55,468 bases of DNA from a virus. The notes beneath the pieces were generated by a model, which saw only the letters and a list, made by a program, of their open reading frames with translations, was not told the DNA's origin and searched no databases. The position numbers and the translations under genes are program-made. The stretch spans positions 1-55,468 of the IMG/VR virus record IMGVR_UViG_3300025401_000034; one strand, given 5' to 3'. Below are positions 1-8,433 of this stretch, in pieces. Position 1 is the stretch's first letter. Every line of letters starts with the position of its first letter.

Positions 1-833
1 AAAGCCTAACCCTAGCCGATTCTAGTACTGTAGTTACAGCTTTCCTAAGCGCTATTACAGAAAACCTAGATGCTGCCGATACCGCATCTGTATTAGCTAG
101 TTTTTTAAGTTCAATTTCTGAGGATATTCTTTCTGAGGCTGATGCCGAATCGGTTATTGCCACGTTCTCGGTAGCTGTTGTTGAATCAATTTTAGCGGAA
201 ACCGATAGCGAATCTGTAATTGCTACTTTTACTGCGGCTATATCCGAAGCTTTAAACATAGCGGATTTAGAGTCAGTTGTATTAGCTTTTAGTGCAGCAA
301 TCACAGAATCAACTACCCTAGATAATACCCAGACTGTCCAAGCCGCTTTTGCTGCCGCAGTACAAGAAGCCACAACCTTAACGGAAACCGAAACTGCTGT
401 AGCTACATTTAGGGTTGTTGTCTCAGAGAATTCTACCTTCGCCGATTCCCAGTCTGTTATAGCTAGTTTTGTATCTAGTATTGCCGAGGCGCTAGGAATA
501 GCCGAATCTGAAGTCGTAGTAAAAATCTACAACTCTGCCATCACAGAAGCCTTGAGCGCAGCAGATGCCCAAACAGCCCTAAAAATCTACAATGCCCTAA
601 TAGCGGAAAACATCAACCCCGCTGATACAATTACAGTAATTGCCTCATTTAGTAGCCAGATAGCCGAAAATTTGGTATTATTAGACAGCCCATTCCCTCG
701 TGGTTGGTTTAAAATTAATGATGGGCAGGCAGGCAGTTGGGTAGCAGTAAATAACACAGAATCAAGCACTTGGACAAGCATCAATGACGGACAAACAATA
801 GTTTGGGTACCTGTAAATAATAACTACCCATAA
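1..833 (+). CDS. Repeat-rich tail fibre/appendage protein (5' partial)
   Basis: The reading frame is open from base 3 of the window, so the N-terminus lies upstream. About 220 visible residues are tandem 20-21 residue units of the form [I/V]xExxxxADxxSVIAxFxxA. They are followed by a C-terminal cap with two W-x-x-[I/V]-N-[D/N] motifs (KINDGQ, SINDGQ). Such low-complexity beta/helix repeats before a small cap are typical of phage tail appendages, and the next genes are also tail-like. An internal ATG at 552 exists, but the repeat pattern runs well upstream of it, so it is not the true start. Repeat-based function is inferred; receptor binding is not shown. Confidence 0.75.
   Translation, partial: SLTLADSSTVVTAFLSAITENLDAADTASVLASFLSSISEDILSEADAESVIATFSVAVVESILAETDSESVIATFTAAISEALNIADLESVVLAFSAAITESTTLDNTQTVQAAFAAAVQEATTLTETETAVATFRVVVSENSTFADSQSVIASFVSSIAEALGIAESEVVVKIYNSAITEALSAADAQTALKIYNALIAENINPADTITVIASFSSQIAENLVLLDSPFPRGWFKINDGQAGSWVAVNNTESSTWTSINDGQTIVWVPVNNNYP
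66..684 (+). repeat. Tandem 60-63 bp coding repeats (about 10 units)
   Basis: Ten or more diverged units of 20-21 codons lie head to tail. The conserved protein core is ADxxSVIAxF followed by [I/V]xE. The DNA is clearly diverged between units, so the array is old or under selection only at protein level. Two late units replace SVIAxF by a KIYN variant. Confidence 0.7.
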
Positions 834-842
834 GGATAAAGA

Positions 843-1748
843 ATGGCATCTTCATACACCACATCGCTTAAGATACAGCAAATAGGCAGCGGCGAACAGT
901 CTAACGTCTGGGGTAGTACCACCAATACAAACTGGACCCTAATTGAGCAGGCGGTGTCTGGCGTACAAACCATCACGATGTCTAATGCCAACTATACCCT
1001 GACTAACTTAAATGGTGTATTAGACGAAGCCCGCAATATGGTGCTTGTGGTTTCTGGTACAAACTCAGGGATTTATCAGGTTATTGCCCCGTTAGTTAAC
1101 AAGATGTATGTGGTTACTAATAGCACTTCTGGCGGGTATGCAATCACTATTGGCGGGTCTACTGGTTCTGTTATTACTGTGCCTAATGGGGTTACAGTAC
1201 AGGTTTATTGTGATGGCACTAACTTTTATTCTGCCCAAACCGGTTCTGCTGGCAACTTTAACGTAAATGGTAATTTAACTGTAGCGGGTACTTCTAGCTT
1301 TACAGGGGCTATGACCGCTGCTGCTATTTCCGCTGCCGCTATTTCTGGCACAATAATTACTGCCTCTTCTCAGTTTACTGGTCCGGGTACTGGGCTTACT
1401 GGTACGGCGTCTGCTTTAACTGTGGGTGCTGCTGGTGTTGCTACTACAGCTACTAACGTTGCTAGTGGTGCTGCTAACCAAATCCTATACCAAACTGCAT
1501 CTAGTACTACTTCATTTTTAACTGCACCAACTTCAGCTAATACCGCCTTGGTTTGGAATGGTTCAGCTTTTGTTTGGGTTGCTGGTACTACCCCATTGGC
1601 AAATGGTTGCGTCTACGAAAATGGACAAACAATCACTTCTAACTATACAATGACATCTGGAAATAACGGAGAATCTGCTGGCCCAATTACAGTGGCTACT
1701 GGCGTAGTAGTTCAGATTCCTACAGGGTCTAGATGGGTTATTAACTAA
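843..1748 (+). CDS. Tail fibre-like structural protein
   Basis: A 301-residue protein rich in Thr, Ser, Ala and Gly with many beta-prone stretches and no catalytic motif. The start follows an AAGGATAAAG ribosome site 10 bases after the previous stop. The N-terminal part (SGEQSNVWG, TNTNWTLIEQAVSG) resembles the anchoring region found in many phage tail appendage proteins. The stop overlaps the start of the following GIY-YIG gene as TAATG. The role as virion surface protein is inferred from composition and from its place among tail and lysis genes. Confidence 0.7.
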   Translation: MASSYTTSLKIQQIGSGEQSNVWGSTTNTNWTLIEQAVSGVQTITMSNANYTLTNLNGVLDEARNMVLVVSGTNSGIYQVIAPLVNKMYVVTNSTSGGYAITIGGSTGSVITVPNGVTVQVYCDGTNFYSAQTGSAGNFNVNGNLTVAGTSSFTGAMTAAAISAAAISGTIITASSQFTGPGTGLTGTASALTVGAAGVATTATNVASGAANQILYQTASSTTSFLTAPTSANTALVWNGSAFVWVAGTTPLANGCVYENGQTITSNYTMTSGNNGESAGPITVATGVVVQIPTGSRWVIN

Positions 1749-2266
1749 TGTATTACACATACGCACACTACACTCCGAAAGGAGAAATTTTCTACATCGG
1801 AAAGGGTAAAGATGATAGGGCTTTTTCTCGTTCAGATAGAAGCTACAAGTGGCGTGAAGTAGTTAAGAAAGCTAGAGGAATATCCATTGAAATACTAGCA
1901 GACTGGAATACTGAAGAAGAAGCGTTTGACCACGAAAAACTATTGGTTGAATGCTTTAAAGATATGGGCGCTAACCTTGTAAACCAAACTGATGGTGGAA
2001 AAGGTCCAGAAAATTATATGCAGTCTCCAGAAACCCGTGAAAAAAAGGGTTTGAAAATGCGTGGTTACAAGTACAAAGTAGTCACTTGCCCATCGTGCAA
2101 TAAATCAGGTGGTGAAACATCGATGAAGCGATGGCATTTTGACAGATGTACTGGAAACAGACCATTTAAGGCTAGGACTACAAAAGATGGGAAAAGACAT
2201 TTTTTAGGCTATTTTGAGAGCAAAGAAGCTGTTAAAATTGCAATAGATAACTTTTTAAAAGTTTAA
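1748..2266 (+). CDS. GIY-YIG homing endonuclease-like protein
   Basis: The N-terminus carries the GIY-YIG signature (YTYAHYTPKG then FYIGKG) with a following Arg-rich segment. A middle NUMOD-like stretch (SPETREKKG) is followed by a zinc-finger-like C-P-x-C...H-x(3)-C motif. The C-terminus (GKRHFLGYFESKEAV) resembles the AP2-type DNA-binding tails of phage homing endonucleases. The gene sits exactly between two tail genes, overlapping the upstream stop as TAATG, as expected for a free-standing mobile endonuclease. Cleavage specificity cannot be read from sequence. Confidence 0.85.
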   Translation: MYYTYAHYTPKGEIFYIGKGKDDRAFSRSDRSYKWREVVKKARGISIEILADWNTEEEAFDHEKLLVECFKDMGANLVNQTDGGKGPENYMQSPETREKKGLKMRGYKYKVVTCPSCNKSGGETSMKRWHFDRCTGNRPFKARTTKDGKRHFLGYFESKEAVKIAIDNFLKV

Positions 2267-2275
2267 GGAAAAATT

Positions 2276-2653
2276 ATGGCTGGCACAATAGTAGCAAATA
2301 CATTAAATACTGATACTGGGGTTTTTAGTACTAATAATGCTTATACAGGCATTGCAGTAGCTTGGGTATATTTTGGTGGTATTTCTTCGGTAACAATTAA
2401 TGCTTCATTTAATGTAAGTTCAGTTACTCGAAATGCTACTGGAGATTACACAGTAAACTTTGCTACAGCCTTACCTGATGCTAATTATGCTGTTGCTGGT
2501 ATGGCTTCAAGAAATACTGCAACTACATCAACCTCATATTTAGGTATGTCTCCATCAACCACACATACAACAACTGCTTTTGAATTTTTTAATTCAAATG
2601 ATGGTGGAGCATTGGAAGATGCCGCTAGATGTGCAGTAATTGTTCATAGATAA
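2276..2653 (+). CDS. Small tail-associated protein, paralogue A
   Basis: A 125-residue beta-rich protein beginning MAGTIVANTL, preceded by AAGGAAAAAT. It is a paralogue of the next gene: both share the MAGTIVA start, an AWV[Y/Q]F segment, a SSVTRN[A/S]TG core and a [D/T]NY segment. This suggests tandem duplication of a small virion decoration or fibre-tip protein. The fold looks all-beta. No enzymatic motif is visible, and the specific function is unknown. Confidence 0.6.
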   Translation: MAGTIVANTLNTDTGVFSTNNAYTGIAVAWVYFGGISSVTINASFNVSSVTRNATGDYTVNFATALPDANYAVAGMASRNTATTSTSYLGMSPSTTHTTTAFEFFNSNDGGALEDAARCAVIVHR

Positions 2654-2662
2654 GGATAAATC

Positions 2663-3067
2663 ATGGCAGGAACAATAGTCGCTGATACTTTACAAGATGG
2701 TGCTGGTAATAGCACCGCAATGGATAATGCCATTTATGGTAGTGCAAAGGCTTGGGTGCAATTTGATGGATATACAGGAAGTGTTGCAACTGTTCAAGCA
2801 TCTTATAATATTTCTTCTGTAACAAGAAATAGCACAGGAATTTATACAATTAATTTTACTAATGCTTTTGTTGATACTAATTACAATGTTGTTACTGGAT
2901 GTTTAGCTAATGATACATCAGGCACTATTTCTACTTTTGTTGTTTATGGAAATAGAACAACTGGGCCAGCAACAAAAACAACTTCTGCAATTCAATTAGC
3001 TTCTGGTGCTCCCAATGCAAATACTTTTTGGGATAATAAATCTTTAAGCGCTACTTTTTATAGATAA
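2663..3067 (+). CDS. Small tail-associated protein, paralogue B
   Basis: A 134-residue beta-rich paralogue of the preceding gene with the same MAGTIVADTL start and central SSVTRNSTGIYTINF stretch. An AAGGATAAATC ribosome site lies just upstream. The two copies have diverged strongly outside the core, so this is not a recent duplication. A structural role near the tail tip is inferred only from its neighbours. Confidence 0.6.
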   Translation: MAGTIVADTLQDGAGNSTAMDNAIYGSAKAWVQFDGYTGSVATVQASYNISSVTRNSTGIYTINFTNAFVDTNYNVVTGCLANDTSGTISTFVVYGNRTTGPATKTTSAIQLASGAPNANTFWDNKSLSATFYR

Positions 3068-3081
3068 TTTAAGGAAAAATA

Positions 3082-3474
3082 ATGTCACAAGTAATCATTC
3101 ATGCAAACTCCAATGGTGGAGTATCTGTAACAGTACCAACTGGCGAATTGCCTATTAATGAAGTTTTAACAAAAGACTGCCCAGCAGGTGCAATTATTAT
3201 TGATGATTCAGTTCTTCCACAAGGTGCTGATTCGTCTTTTTTCGATGCTTGGGAATTGTCAGGCTCTACAGTAACAGTAAACTTTTCAAAAGCACAAGCT
3301 ATCAAGCTGGCTCAGTTCAATGCTGCTGCTGTTCAAGAAGCCCAAAAGCGCCAATTAAACACTTTGGCTGGTATTGCTAACGAAGTAGCTGATGCTGACT
3401 TTACTGCTAAGTTACAAGCTGACCGTGCTGCTATTGCTGCTGCTACAACTACTGCCGAATTAGTGGCTATTTAA
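3082..3474 (+). CDS. Hypothetical tail-module protein
   Basis: A 130-residue protein with a beta-like N-terminal half (VSVTVPTGELP) and an Ala-rich helical C-terminal half. Its layout resembles small phage tail fibre assembly or accessory proteins that carry a C-terminal coiled helix. The start follows AAGGAAAAATA. I recognise no specific family. Confidence 0.55.
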   Translation: MSQVIIHANSNGGVSVTVPTGELPINEVLTKDCPAGAIIIDDSVLPQGADSSFFDAWELSGSTVTVNFSKAQAIKLAQFNAAAVQEAQKRQLNTLAGIANEVADADFTAKLQADRAAIAAATTTAELVAI

Positions 3475-3483
3475 GGACATATT

Positions 3484-3951
3484 ATGTCAGTATCTTTATA
3501 TGGTAGCGGCCAGACAGTAATACAAGTAGTGCAAGCTATTTCGACTACTTCATCTACAACATCTTCTAGCTCTTATGTAACAACTGGATTTTCTGCAACG
3601 ATTACACCACAAAGCACAAACAGTAAAATTTTAGTAATGGCAGAAATTTCTTATTCAACTGGTTCGGCATCTGGAGCTGGTATGGGTTTTGCCATTTATA
3701 GAGGTGCAACTGCAATATGGACTCCAGCGGTAGCCGATGCTAGTGGTGCTTATGGAGCGGCTTATAGCCAAGCAGCAAATGGTAATAGAGGACAAAGCCC
3801 ACTAATTTATTTAGATTCTCCAGCTACAACTTCTGCCACTACTTATAACATATATTTTGCAATTCGTAATAGTTCTGGAACTTTTAACCCAACAGATGCT
3901 GTAAATAATGGTAGCAGTTCTTTAACATTATTAGAAATATCAGGAAGTTAA
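3484..3951 (+). CDS. Tail-module beta-sandwich-like protein
   Basis: A 155-residue Ser/Thr/Gly/Ala-rich protein. Alternating hydrophobic strands (SKILVMAEISYST, TTYNIYFAIRNSSG, SLTLLEISGS) suggest a jelly-roll or C1q-like virion protein. It lies in the unbroken rightward tail gene run, nine bases after its neighbour, with an AAGGACATATT ribosome site. The role as appendage or fibre-head protein is inferred. Confidence 0.55.
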   Translation: MSVSLYGSGQTVIQVVQAISTTSSTTSSSSYVTTGFSATITPQSTNSKILVMAEISYSTGSASGAGMGFAIYRGATAIWTPAVADASGAYGAAYSQAANGNRGQSPLIYLDSPATTSATTYNIYFAIRNSSGTFNPTDAVNNGSSSLTLLEISGS

Positions 3952-3952
3952 T

Positions 3953-4201
3953 ATGGCAAATTTACATGAAGCAATTCTTGCAATAAATCCAGCTATTGTT
4001 ACCATTCGTGGCGGTATCGCTTATGATAAAAATGAACAAGTAGTGCAATATGATTCTAGTGCCGCACAAGCTAAATTAGTAGAACTACAAACTGCCGAGG
4101 CACAAGCCGAACAAGATGCCATATCTGCAAAGGCTTCTGCACTAGCTAAACTAACTGCACTTGGTTTAACTGCTGATGAAATAAAAGCCCTAATTGGGTA
4201 A
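3953..4201 (+). CDS. Small helical tail-module protein
   Basis: An 82-residue protein with a short beta-like start (INPAIVTIRGGIAYD) followed by a long Ala/Gln/Glu-rich amphipathic helix and a small C-terminal helix (LTALGLTADEIKALIG). It starts two bases after the previous stop. This architecture occurs in small phage proteins lying between tail fibres and lysis genes, but the function is unknown. Confidence 0.55.
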   Translation: MANLHEAILAINPAIVTIRGGIAYDKNEQVVQYDSSAAQAKLVELQTAEAQAEQDAISAKASALAKLTALGLTADEIKALIG

Positions 4202-4207
4202 CAGCCC

Positions 4208-4435
4208 ATGCAAGAAGTATTAAAACAACTTCTGACTGGAAAAGACAATAAGACCTACGATTTGGGCAGGGTTACTTGGCTGCTTGGATTTGTTGCTGTT
4301 ATTTTTATGGCTGGATATGAAGTAATGCATGGCTCGGTTAACCTACGTGAATTAGCAGAAGCGCTTGGTATTGTGTCTGGCGCTAGTGGCGCTAGTGTAA
4401 TGATGAAATCTAAAACAGAACCGGGTGGGGAATAA
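4208..4435 (+). CDS. Putative holin (one membrane segment)
   Basis: A 75-residue protein with one clear membrane segment at about residues 22-42 (VTWLLGFVAVIFMAGYEVM) and a short polar C-terminus with a KSK cluster. It is the first gene of the lysis cassette and its TAA overlaps the Rz start as TAATG. Size, membrane segment and position before the spanins and endolysin support a holin. A single membrane span makes class assignment uncertain, and a pinholin or accessory membrane protein is possible. Confidence 0.6.
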   Translation: MQEVLKQLLTGKDNKTYDLGRVTWLLGFVAVIFMAGYEVMHGSVNLRELAEALGIVSGASGASVMMKSKTEPGGE

Positions 4436-4866
4436 TGTGGTCCTTAATTACTGCGGGTTTTTCTACATATGCTAATTACATCAAAGTTGGACTGGCTGTC
4501 GGTATTTGTGCTGGTATTTTCTTTTGCGGTTTCCATATCGGTAATAGTAGATACGTGGAATACAAGGCGAGAGTTGAAGCCACCGCCAAAGCGCAAGAAG
4601 AACACAATCAAGCAGTCGAACAAGAACACCAAATAATTAACCAAGGAATACAAAATGAATACGAAGGTAAGCTTGCTGCTTTGCGCAATTATTATGGCAG
4701 GATGCAGCTCAACCCCAGTAGCAGTCCAATGTCCGGCATTTCCCCAACCCCCAAAGGAACTGATGCAGCAACCGCCTACCCAGTACTTGTTGAACAATGT
4801 AGTCAATCAACATTAATGCTTGTTGAGTTACAAGAATGGGTTAGACAACAGTCAGAGATAAAGTAA
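4435..4866 (+). CDS. Rz-like inner-membrane spanin
   Basis: A 143-residue protein with an N-terminal signal anchor (about residues 15-35, VGLAVGICAGIFFCGFHIG). A long charged helical segment (about 40-90) follows, then a periplasmic C-terminus. This is the standard i-spanin layout: the subunit spans the periplasm and with its lipoprotein partner fuses inner and outer membranes at lysis. An Rz1 gene is embedded in the +1 frame. The gene lies between the holin candidate and the endolysin. Confidence 0.8.
   Translation: MWSLITAGFSTYANYIKVGLAVGICAGIFFCGFHIGNSRYVEYKARVEATAKAQEEHNQAVEQEHQIINQGIQNEYEGKLAALRNYYGRMQLNPSSSPMSGISPTPKGTDAATAYPVLVEQCSQSTLMLVELQEWVRQQSEIK
4655..4816 (+). CDS. Rz1-like outer-membrane spanin lipoprotein, nested in Rz
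   Basis: A 53-codon gene lies wholly inside Rz in the +1 frame, preceded by CCAAGGAATAC. The product starts MNTKVSLLL and has a lipobox IMAGC (Cys17) followed by SST. The mature part is Pro-rich (CPAFPQPPKELMQQPP). A short signal peptide, lipobox and proline-rich mature part nested within Rz are the classic Rz1 pattern. It indicates a Gram-negative host, since Rz1 sits in the outer membrane. Confidence 0.85.
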   Translation: MNTKVSLLLCAIIMAGCSSTPVAVQCPAFPQPPKELMQQPPTQYLLNNVVNQH

Positions 4867-5399
4867 TGCAAAAAACATGTAACAAGTGTGGTATAGTAAA
4901 ACCAACAACAGATTTCCATAAACAAGCTAGATGTTTGTTTGGAGTACGTTCTACGTGTAAAAATTGTGTTAGCCAAAGAAAAGCAAAACATTACCAAGAA
5001 AATAAAGAAGGCTATAAAGAGCGCTGGGCTTTATGGAAAGAAAAAACAGATAGAAGTGAATACTATGCTAAATACAGACAAGACAATAAAGAAAAAATAA
5101 AAGCCTATGAAATAAGTGTAAGGCATTTGTTTGCTAAAAACAGAGCAATTAGAAGAGCTAGATTGATACAAAGAACCCCTTCTTGGCTTACAGATGGTGA
5201 TTTATTTGAAATAGAATGCATCTATAAATACTGTAATTCTTTGCGTTCACTTGGATTAAACTACGAAGTAGATCACATTATTCCATTAGCTGGAAAGCTT
5301 GTTTCTGGGTTTCATGTACCAACTAATTTGCAAGTTATACCTACTTCTGAAAATAGAAAAAAAGCAAATAAAGTTAATGCACAGGTAGGAATTAAATGA
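4866..5399 (+). CDS. HNH endonuclease with N-terminal zinc motif
   Basis: The N-terminus has a C-x2-C...C-x2-C zinc motif (CNKCG and CKNC, residues about 5-34). A basic, Lys/Tyr-rich helix follows. The C-terminal HNH core reads VDHIIPLAGK, then TNLQVIP, then N-R-K-K-A-N. The gene is joined to its neighbours by TAATG at its start and ATGA at its end, and separates the spanins from the endolysin. It is most simply a homing-type selfish endonuclease inserted in the lysis cassette. Confidence 0.85.
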   Translation: MQKTCNKCGIVKPTTDFHKQARCLFGVRSTCKNCVSQRKAKHYQENKEGYKERWALWKEKTDRSEYYAKYRQDNKEKIKAYEISVRHLFAKNRAIRRARLIQRTPSWLTDGDLFEIECIYKYCNSLRSLGLNYEVDHIIPLAGKLVSGFHVPTNLQVIPTSENRKKANKVNAQVGIK

Positions 5400-5989
5400 A
5401 TAGCTCACAACTACAAGCACTCGGTATAGACCAAAAATGGCTTGAACCGCTAAATGAGGCGTTTCAGAAATACGATATTAGTACCCCCGTGCGTCAGGCT
5501 TTCTTTGTAGGTCAGTGCGCTCACGAATCAAACAACTTTACTCGTTTAGAAGAGGGGCTTAACTACTCTGCTTCTCGTCTTATGGCTGTTTGGCCTAGCC
5601 GTTTCCCAACACTTGACGCAGCCGCTCCTTATGCTAACAACCCAGAAAAGCTAGCCAATAAAGTATATGGCGGCAGGGCCGACCTTGGCAATAAAGAAGA
5701 TGGGGATGGGTTCAAGTTTCACGGAAGAGGCTGCATACAACTAACTGGGCGTGATTTATATGAGCGATGTGGAGAAGCTATTGGCGCTGACCTTATTAAT
5801 CAACCACAGCTTTTGGTTGAGCCTCATTATGCTGCTTTGTCGGCGGCGTGGTTTTGGAACAAGAAGGGGCTAAATGCCTTGGCTGATAGCAAAGATTACG
5901 ATACAATGACTAAGCGTATTAATGGCGGTTTAACTGGACTTGATGACCGCAAAGCTAAAATTGCCAAAGCCATATCCGTATTAGGGTAA
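5396..5989 (+). CDS. Endolysin, glycoside hydrolase family 19
   Basis: A 197-residue chitinase-like lysozyme that should cleave the peptidoglycan glycan backbone. Diagnostic motifs are CAHESNNFTRLEEGLNYSA (about 41-59, with the presumed catalytic Glu44) and FHGRGCIQLTGRDLY (about 108-122). The length matches a single-domain GH19 endolysin. There is no signal peptide, so release would depend on the holin. It overlaps the upstream HNH gene by ATGA. Confidence 0.9.
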   Translation: MNSSQLQALGIDQKWLEPLNEAFQKYDISTPVRQAFFVGQCAHESNNFTRLEEGLNYSASRLMAVWPSRFPTLDAAAPYANNPEKLANKVYGGRADLGNKEDGDGFKFHGRGCIQLTGRDLYERCGEAIGADLINQPQLLVEPHYAALSAAWFWNKKGLNALADSKDYDTMTKRINGGLTGLDDRKAKIAKAISVLG

Positions 5990-5992
5990 ACC

Positions 5993-8098
5993 ATGCCATT
6001 ACAAAAACTACAATTTAGACCCGGTCTTAACCGTGAAGGTACTGACTACAGCAACGAAGGCGGCTGGTATGACGGGGATAAAGTACGTTTTCGTTCAGGC
6101 TTTCCAGAAAAAATCGGTGGCTGGCAACAGATTACCAACAGCCAATTTAATGGAGTGTGTCGTTCTTTATGGGTCTGGGCAAGTGGAGATGCTGGTATAG
6201 GTAATGTTTATATAGGCTTAGGCACAAATACCAAGTACTATATTTATTACGGCGGTGTCTATAATGACATCACGCCTATTGTTCAAACAGATACGCTAAC
6301 AAACCCTTTTGGTACTACTTCGGGTTCAGCCACTGTTACTGTAACAGACGGCTCATATAACCCGAATGTAGGCGATTTTGTTTACTTTTCTGGGGCTACG
6401 GCTGTAGGTGGATTAACGATTGCTGGGGATTACCAAGTACAGACAGTCACATCTGGAACTACTTACACAATTACAGCCGCATCAAACGCTTCATCTACTG
6501 CTACTGGGGGCGGTACAGTTACTGCTCAATATGAGTACCCAACAGGAAATACGGTTTATACAATCGGCACGGGTTGGGGCGCAGGTCCTTGGAGTCGTGG
6601 CACTTGGGGGTCTAGCTATTCTGCTGGTATTGGGCAGCAGCTTCGCCTTTGGTCTAATGATAATTATGGTGCTGACCTTGTAATTGCCCCTCGTGGCGGT
6701 CCTATTTTCTATTGGCAAAACTCTAATGGGGTGAGTACTCGCGCGCAGTATTTAAGTAGTCTAGCGAATAGTACAACTGCTTTGACAGATAACTCTACTT
6801 TTACTAACGGTGTAACTTCTATTACAGTATCTTCAGCGGCAGCCCCAAATATATTCCCATATATGAAAATTACAGGTACTAATCTACCTGCTGGAACTGC
6901 CGTAGCTTCTTCATATATTACTGGCTCTACTACTGTACCGATTACAACAACTACTACTGGCGCAAGTTCAGGTACTTATAGTTTTTCTTATGCCGGTTCA
7001 TATGTTCCCACTGCGACTTACCAAGTAATTACTTCAGCTATCCAAGAGTTTGTGATTGCTTTTGGTGCCAACTCATACATACCTAATAACGCTAGTACTT
7101 CTTTTGATCCAATGCTTGTACGATGGTCAGATCAAGGTAATGCGTATCAATGGATACCACAGCTAACTAATCAATCAGGCGAATACTTACTTACAAACGG
7201 CTCATATATTATGACTGCCCGTGCAACCCGCCAAGAGATTCTAGTTTGGACTGATTCTTGCTTGTACTCTATGCAGTATTTAGGAGCTCCTTATGTTTGG
7301 GGCTTTCAAGTTTTGATGGACAATATATCTATCATCTCGCCTAACGCTGCTGTTACTGTTAATAATGTGACCTACTGGATGGGTCGAGACCGTTTCTATA
7401 TGTACTCTGGGCGTGTTGAGGTTTTACCTTGCTCACTGCGTCAATACATTTTTGCTGATATTAACCAAGACCAAGCGTACCAAGTTTTTACAGGTGCCAA
7501 TGAAGCGTTTAATGAGATATGGTGGTTTTATGTAAGCCAATCAAGCAGCAATACAGTTGTGGATAAATACGTTATATATAACTACTTAGACCGCGTTTGG
7601 TACTATGGAACTATGGGGCGCACTGCGTGGATACAAACGGGTATCGAGCAATTCCCTATTGCTGCAGATTATAACAGCCGACTTTTAAATCATGAAGTTG
7701 GATGCGATGATTTATCAACAACTGCTACTTTACCGATTGATGCTTACGTACAGTCTTCTGATTTTGATATCGGCGATGGGCATAACTTTGGTTTTGTGTG
7801 GCGCATATTACCTGACGTAAACTTTAACGGCTCTACCACAAACCAGCCAAGCGTTACAATGACCGTAAAGCCTCGTGAAAACTCTGGTACACCTTATGGG
7901 CAAGCGGACAACCCACAGGTTCAATCTGCGCAAAACTATACTACCGTACCGGAATACACTATTCAACAATTTGATGGTCAGGTCTATACACGTCTTCGTG
8001 GACGTCAGATGTCTTTTAGGATTGAGTCAACTGGTGTTGGTGTTGCTTGGCAGCTAGGTAGCCCTCGTATTGATATCCGTCCGGATGGTAGAAGATAA
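5993..8098 (+). CDS. Large virion structural protein (neck/tail candidate)
   Basis: A 701-residue beta-rich protein. Its N-terminal signature (LRPGLNREGTDYSNEGGWYD then KVRFRSGFPEKIGGW) recurs in podovirus-type head-completion or stabilisation proteins. The middle is Ser/Thr/Gly-rich; the C-terminal half has Trp/Tyr-rich strands. It starts three bases after the endolysin and its TAATG overlaps the next gene. A role at the portal or tail hub is inferred from family resemblance and position. Confidence 0.65.
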   Translation: MPLQKLQFRPGLNREGTDYSNEGGWYDGDKVRFRSGFPEKIGGWQQITNSQFNGVCRSLWVWASGDAGIGNVYIGLGTNTKYYIYYGGVYNDITPIVQTDTLTNPFGTTSGSATVTVTDGSYNPNVGDFVYFSGATAVGGLTIAGDYQVQTVTSGTTYTITAASNASSTATGGGTVTAQYEYPTGNTVYTIGTGWGAGPWSRGTWGSSYSAGIGQQLRLWSNDNYGADLVIAPRGGPIFYWQNSNGVSTRAQYLSSLANSTTALTDNSTFTNGVTSITVSSAAAPNIFPYMKITGTNLPAGTAVASSYITGSTTVPITTTTTGASSGTYSFSYAGSYVPTATYQVITSAIQEFVIAFGANSYIPNNASTSFDPMLVRWSDQGNAYQWIPQLTNQSGEYLLTNGSYIMTARATRQEILVWTDSCLYSMQYLGAPYVWGFQVLMDNISIISPNAAVTVNNVTYWMGRDRFYMYSGRVEVLPCSLRQYIFADINQDQAYQVFTGANEAFNEIWWFYVSQSSSNTVVDKYVIYNYLDRVWYYGTMGRTAWIQTGIEQFPIAADYNSRLLNHEVGCDDLSTTATLPIDAYVQSSDFDIGDGHNFGFVWRILPDVNFNGSTTNQPSVTMTVKPRENSGTPYGQADNPQVQSAQNYTTVPEYTIQQFDGQVYTRLRGRQMSFRIESTGVGVAWQLGSPRIDIRPDGRR

Positions 8099-8400
8099 TG
8101 ACTATTCCTGCGTATCAAAACTATAATGGCACGCCGTTAATTCCTGCGCCACCTAACTTACTTATTGCCCCGGCAGACTATAGCCAGCAGTATCAAGACC
8201 AAATGAACAACGCCCTGCGGCTGTATTTTACGTTGTTAAACAACTTTTCTCAGGCTTTGGCTACCCCAGACTACGGCACTACTACTCAGCGCCCTACGGT
8301 AAAGCAGTTAATTGGACAGCAGTTTTTTGATACTACGCTAGGTATTCCTATCTGGTGGGCAGGAACTAAATGGGTAAATGCTTCCGGAGCAACCGTTTAA
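8098..8400 (+). CDS. Small virion-associated protein
   Basis: A 100-residue protein with an N-terminal Pro-rich part, a central helix (YQDQMNNALRLYFTLLNNFSQAL) and a C-terminal module (GQQFFDTTLGIPIWWAGTKWVNASG). That last motif is widespread in phage tail proteins that bind or cap other virion parts. It overlaps its neighbour by TAATG. The exact role is unknown. Confidence 0.6.
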   Translation: MTIPAYQNYNGTPLIPAPPNLLIAPADYSQQYQDQMNNALRLYFTLLNNFSQALATPDYGTTTQRPTVKQLIGQQFFDTTLGIPIWWAGTKWVNASGATV

Positions 8401-8433
8401 ATGTTAAAATCAGGAAAAAGTAAAGGATAATAT

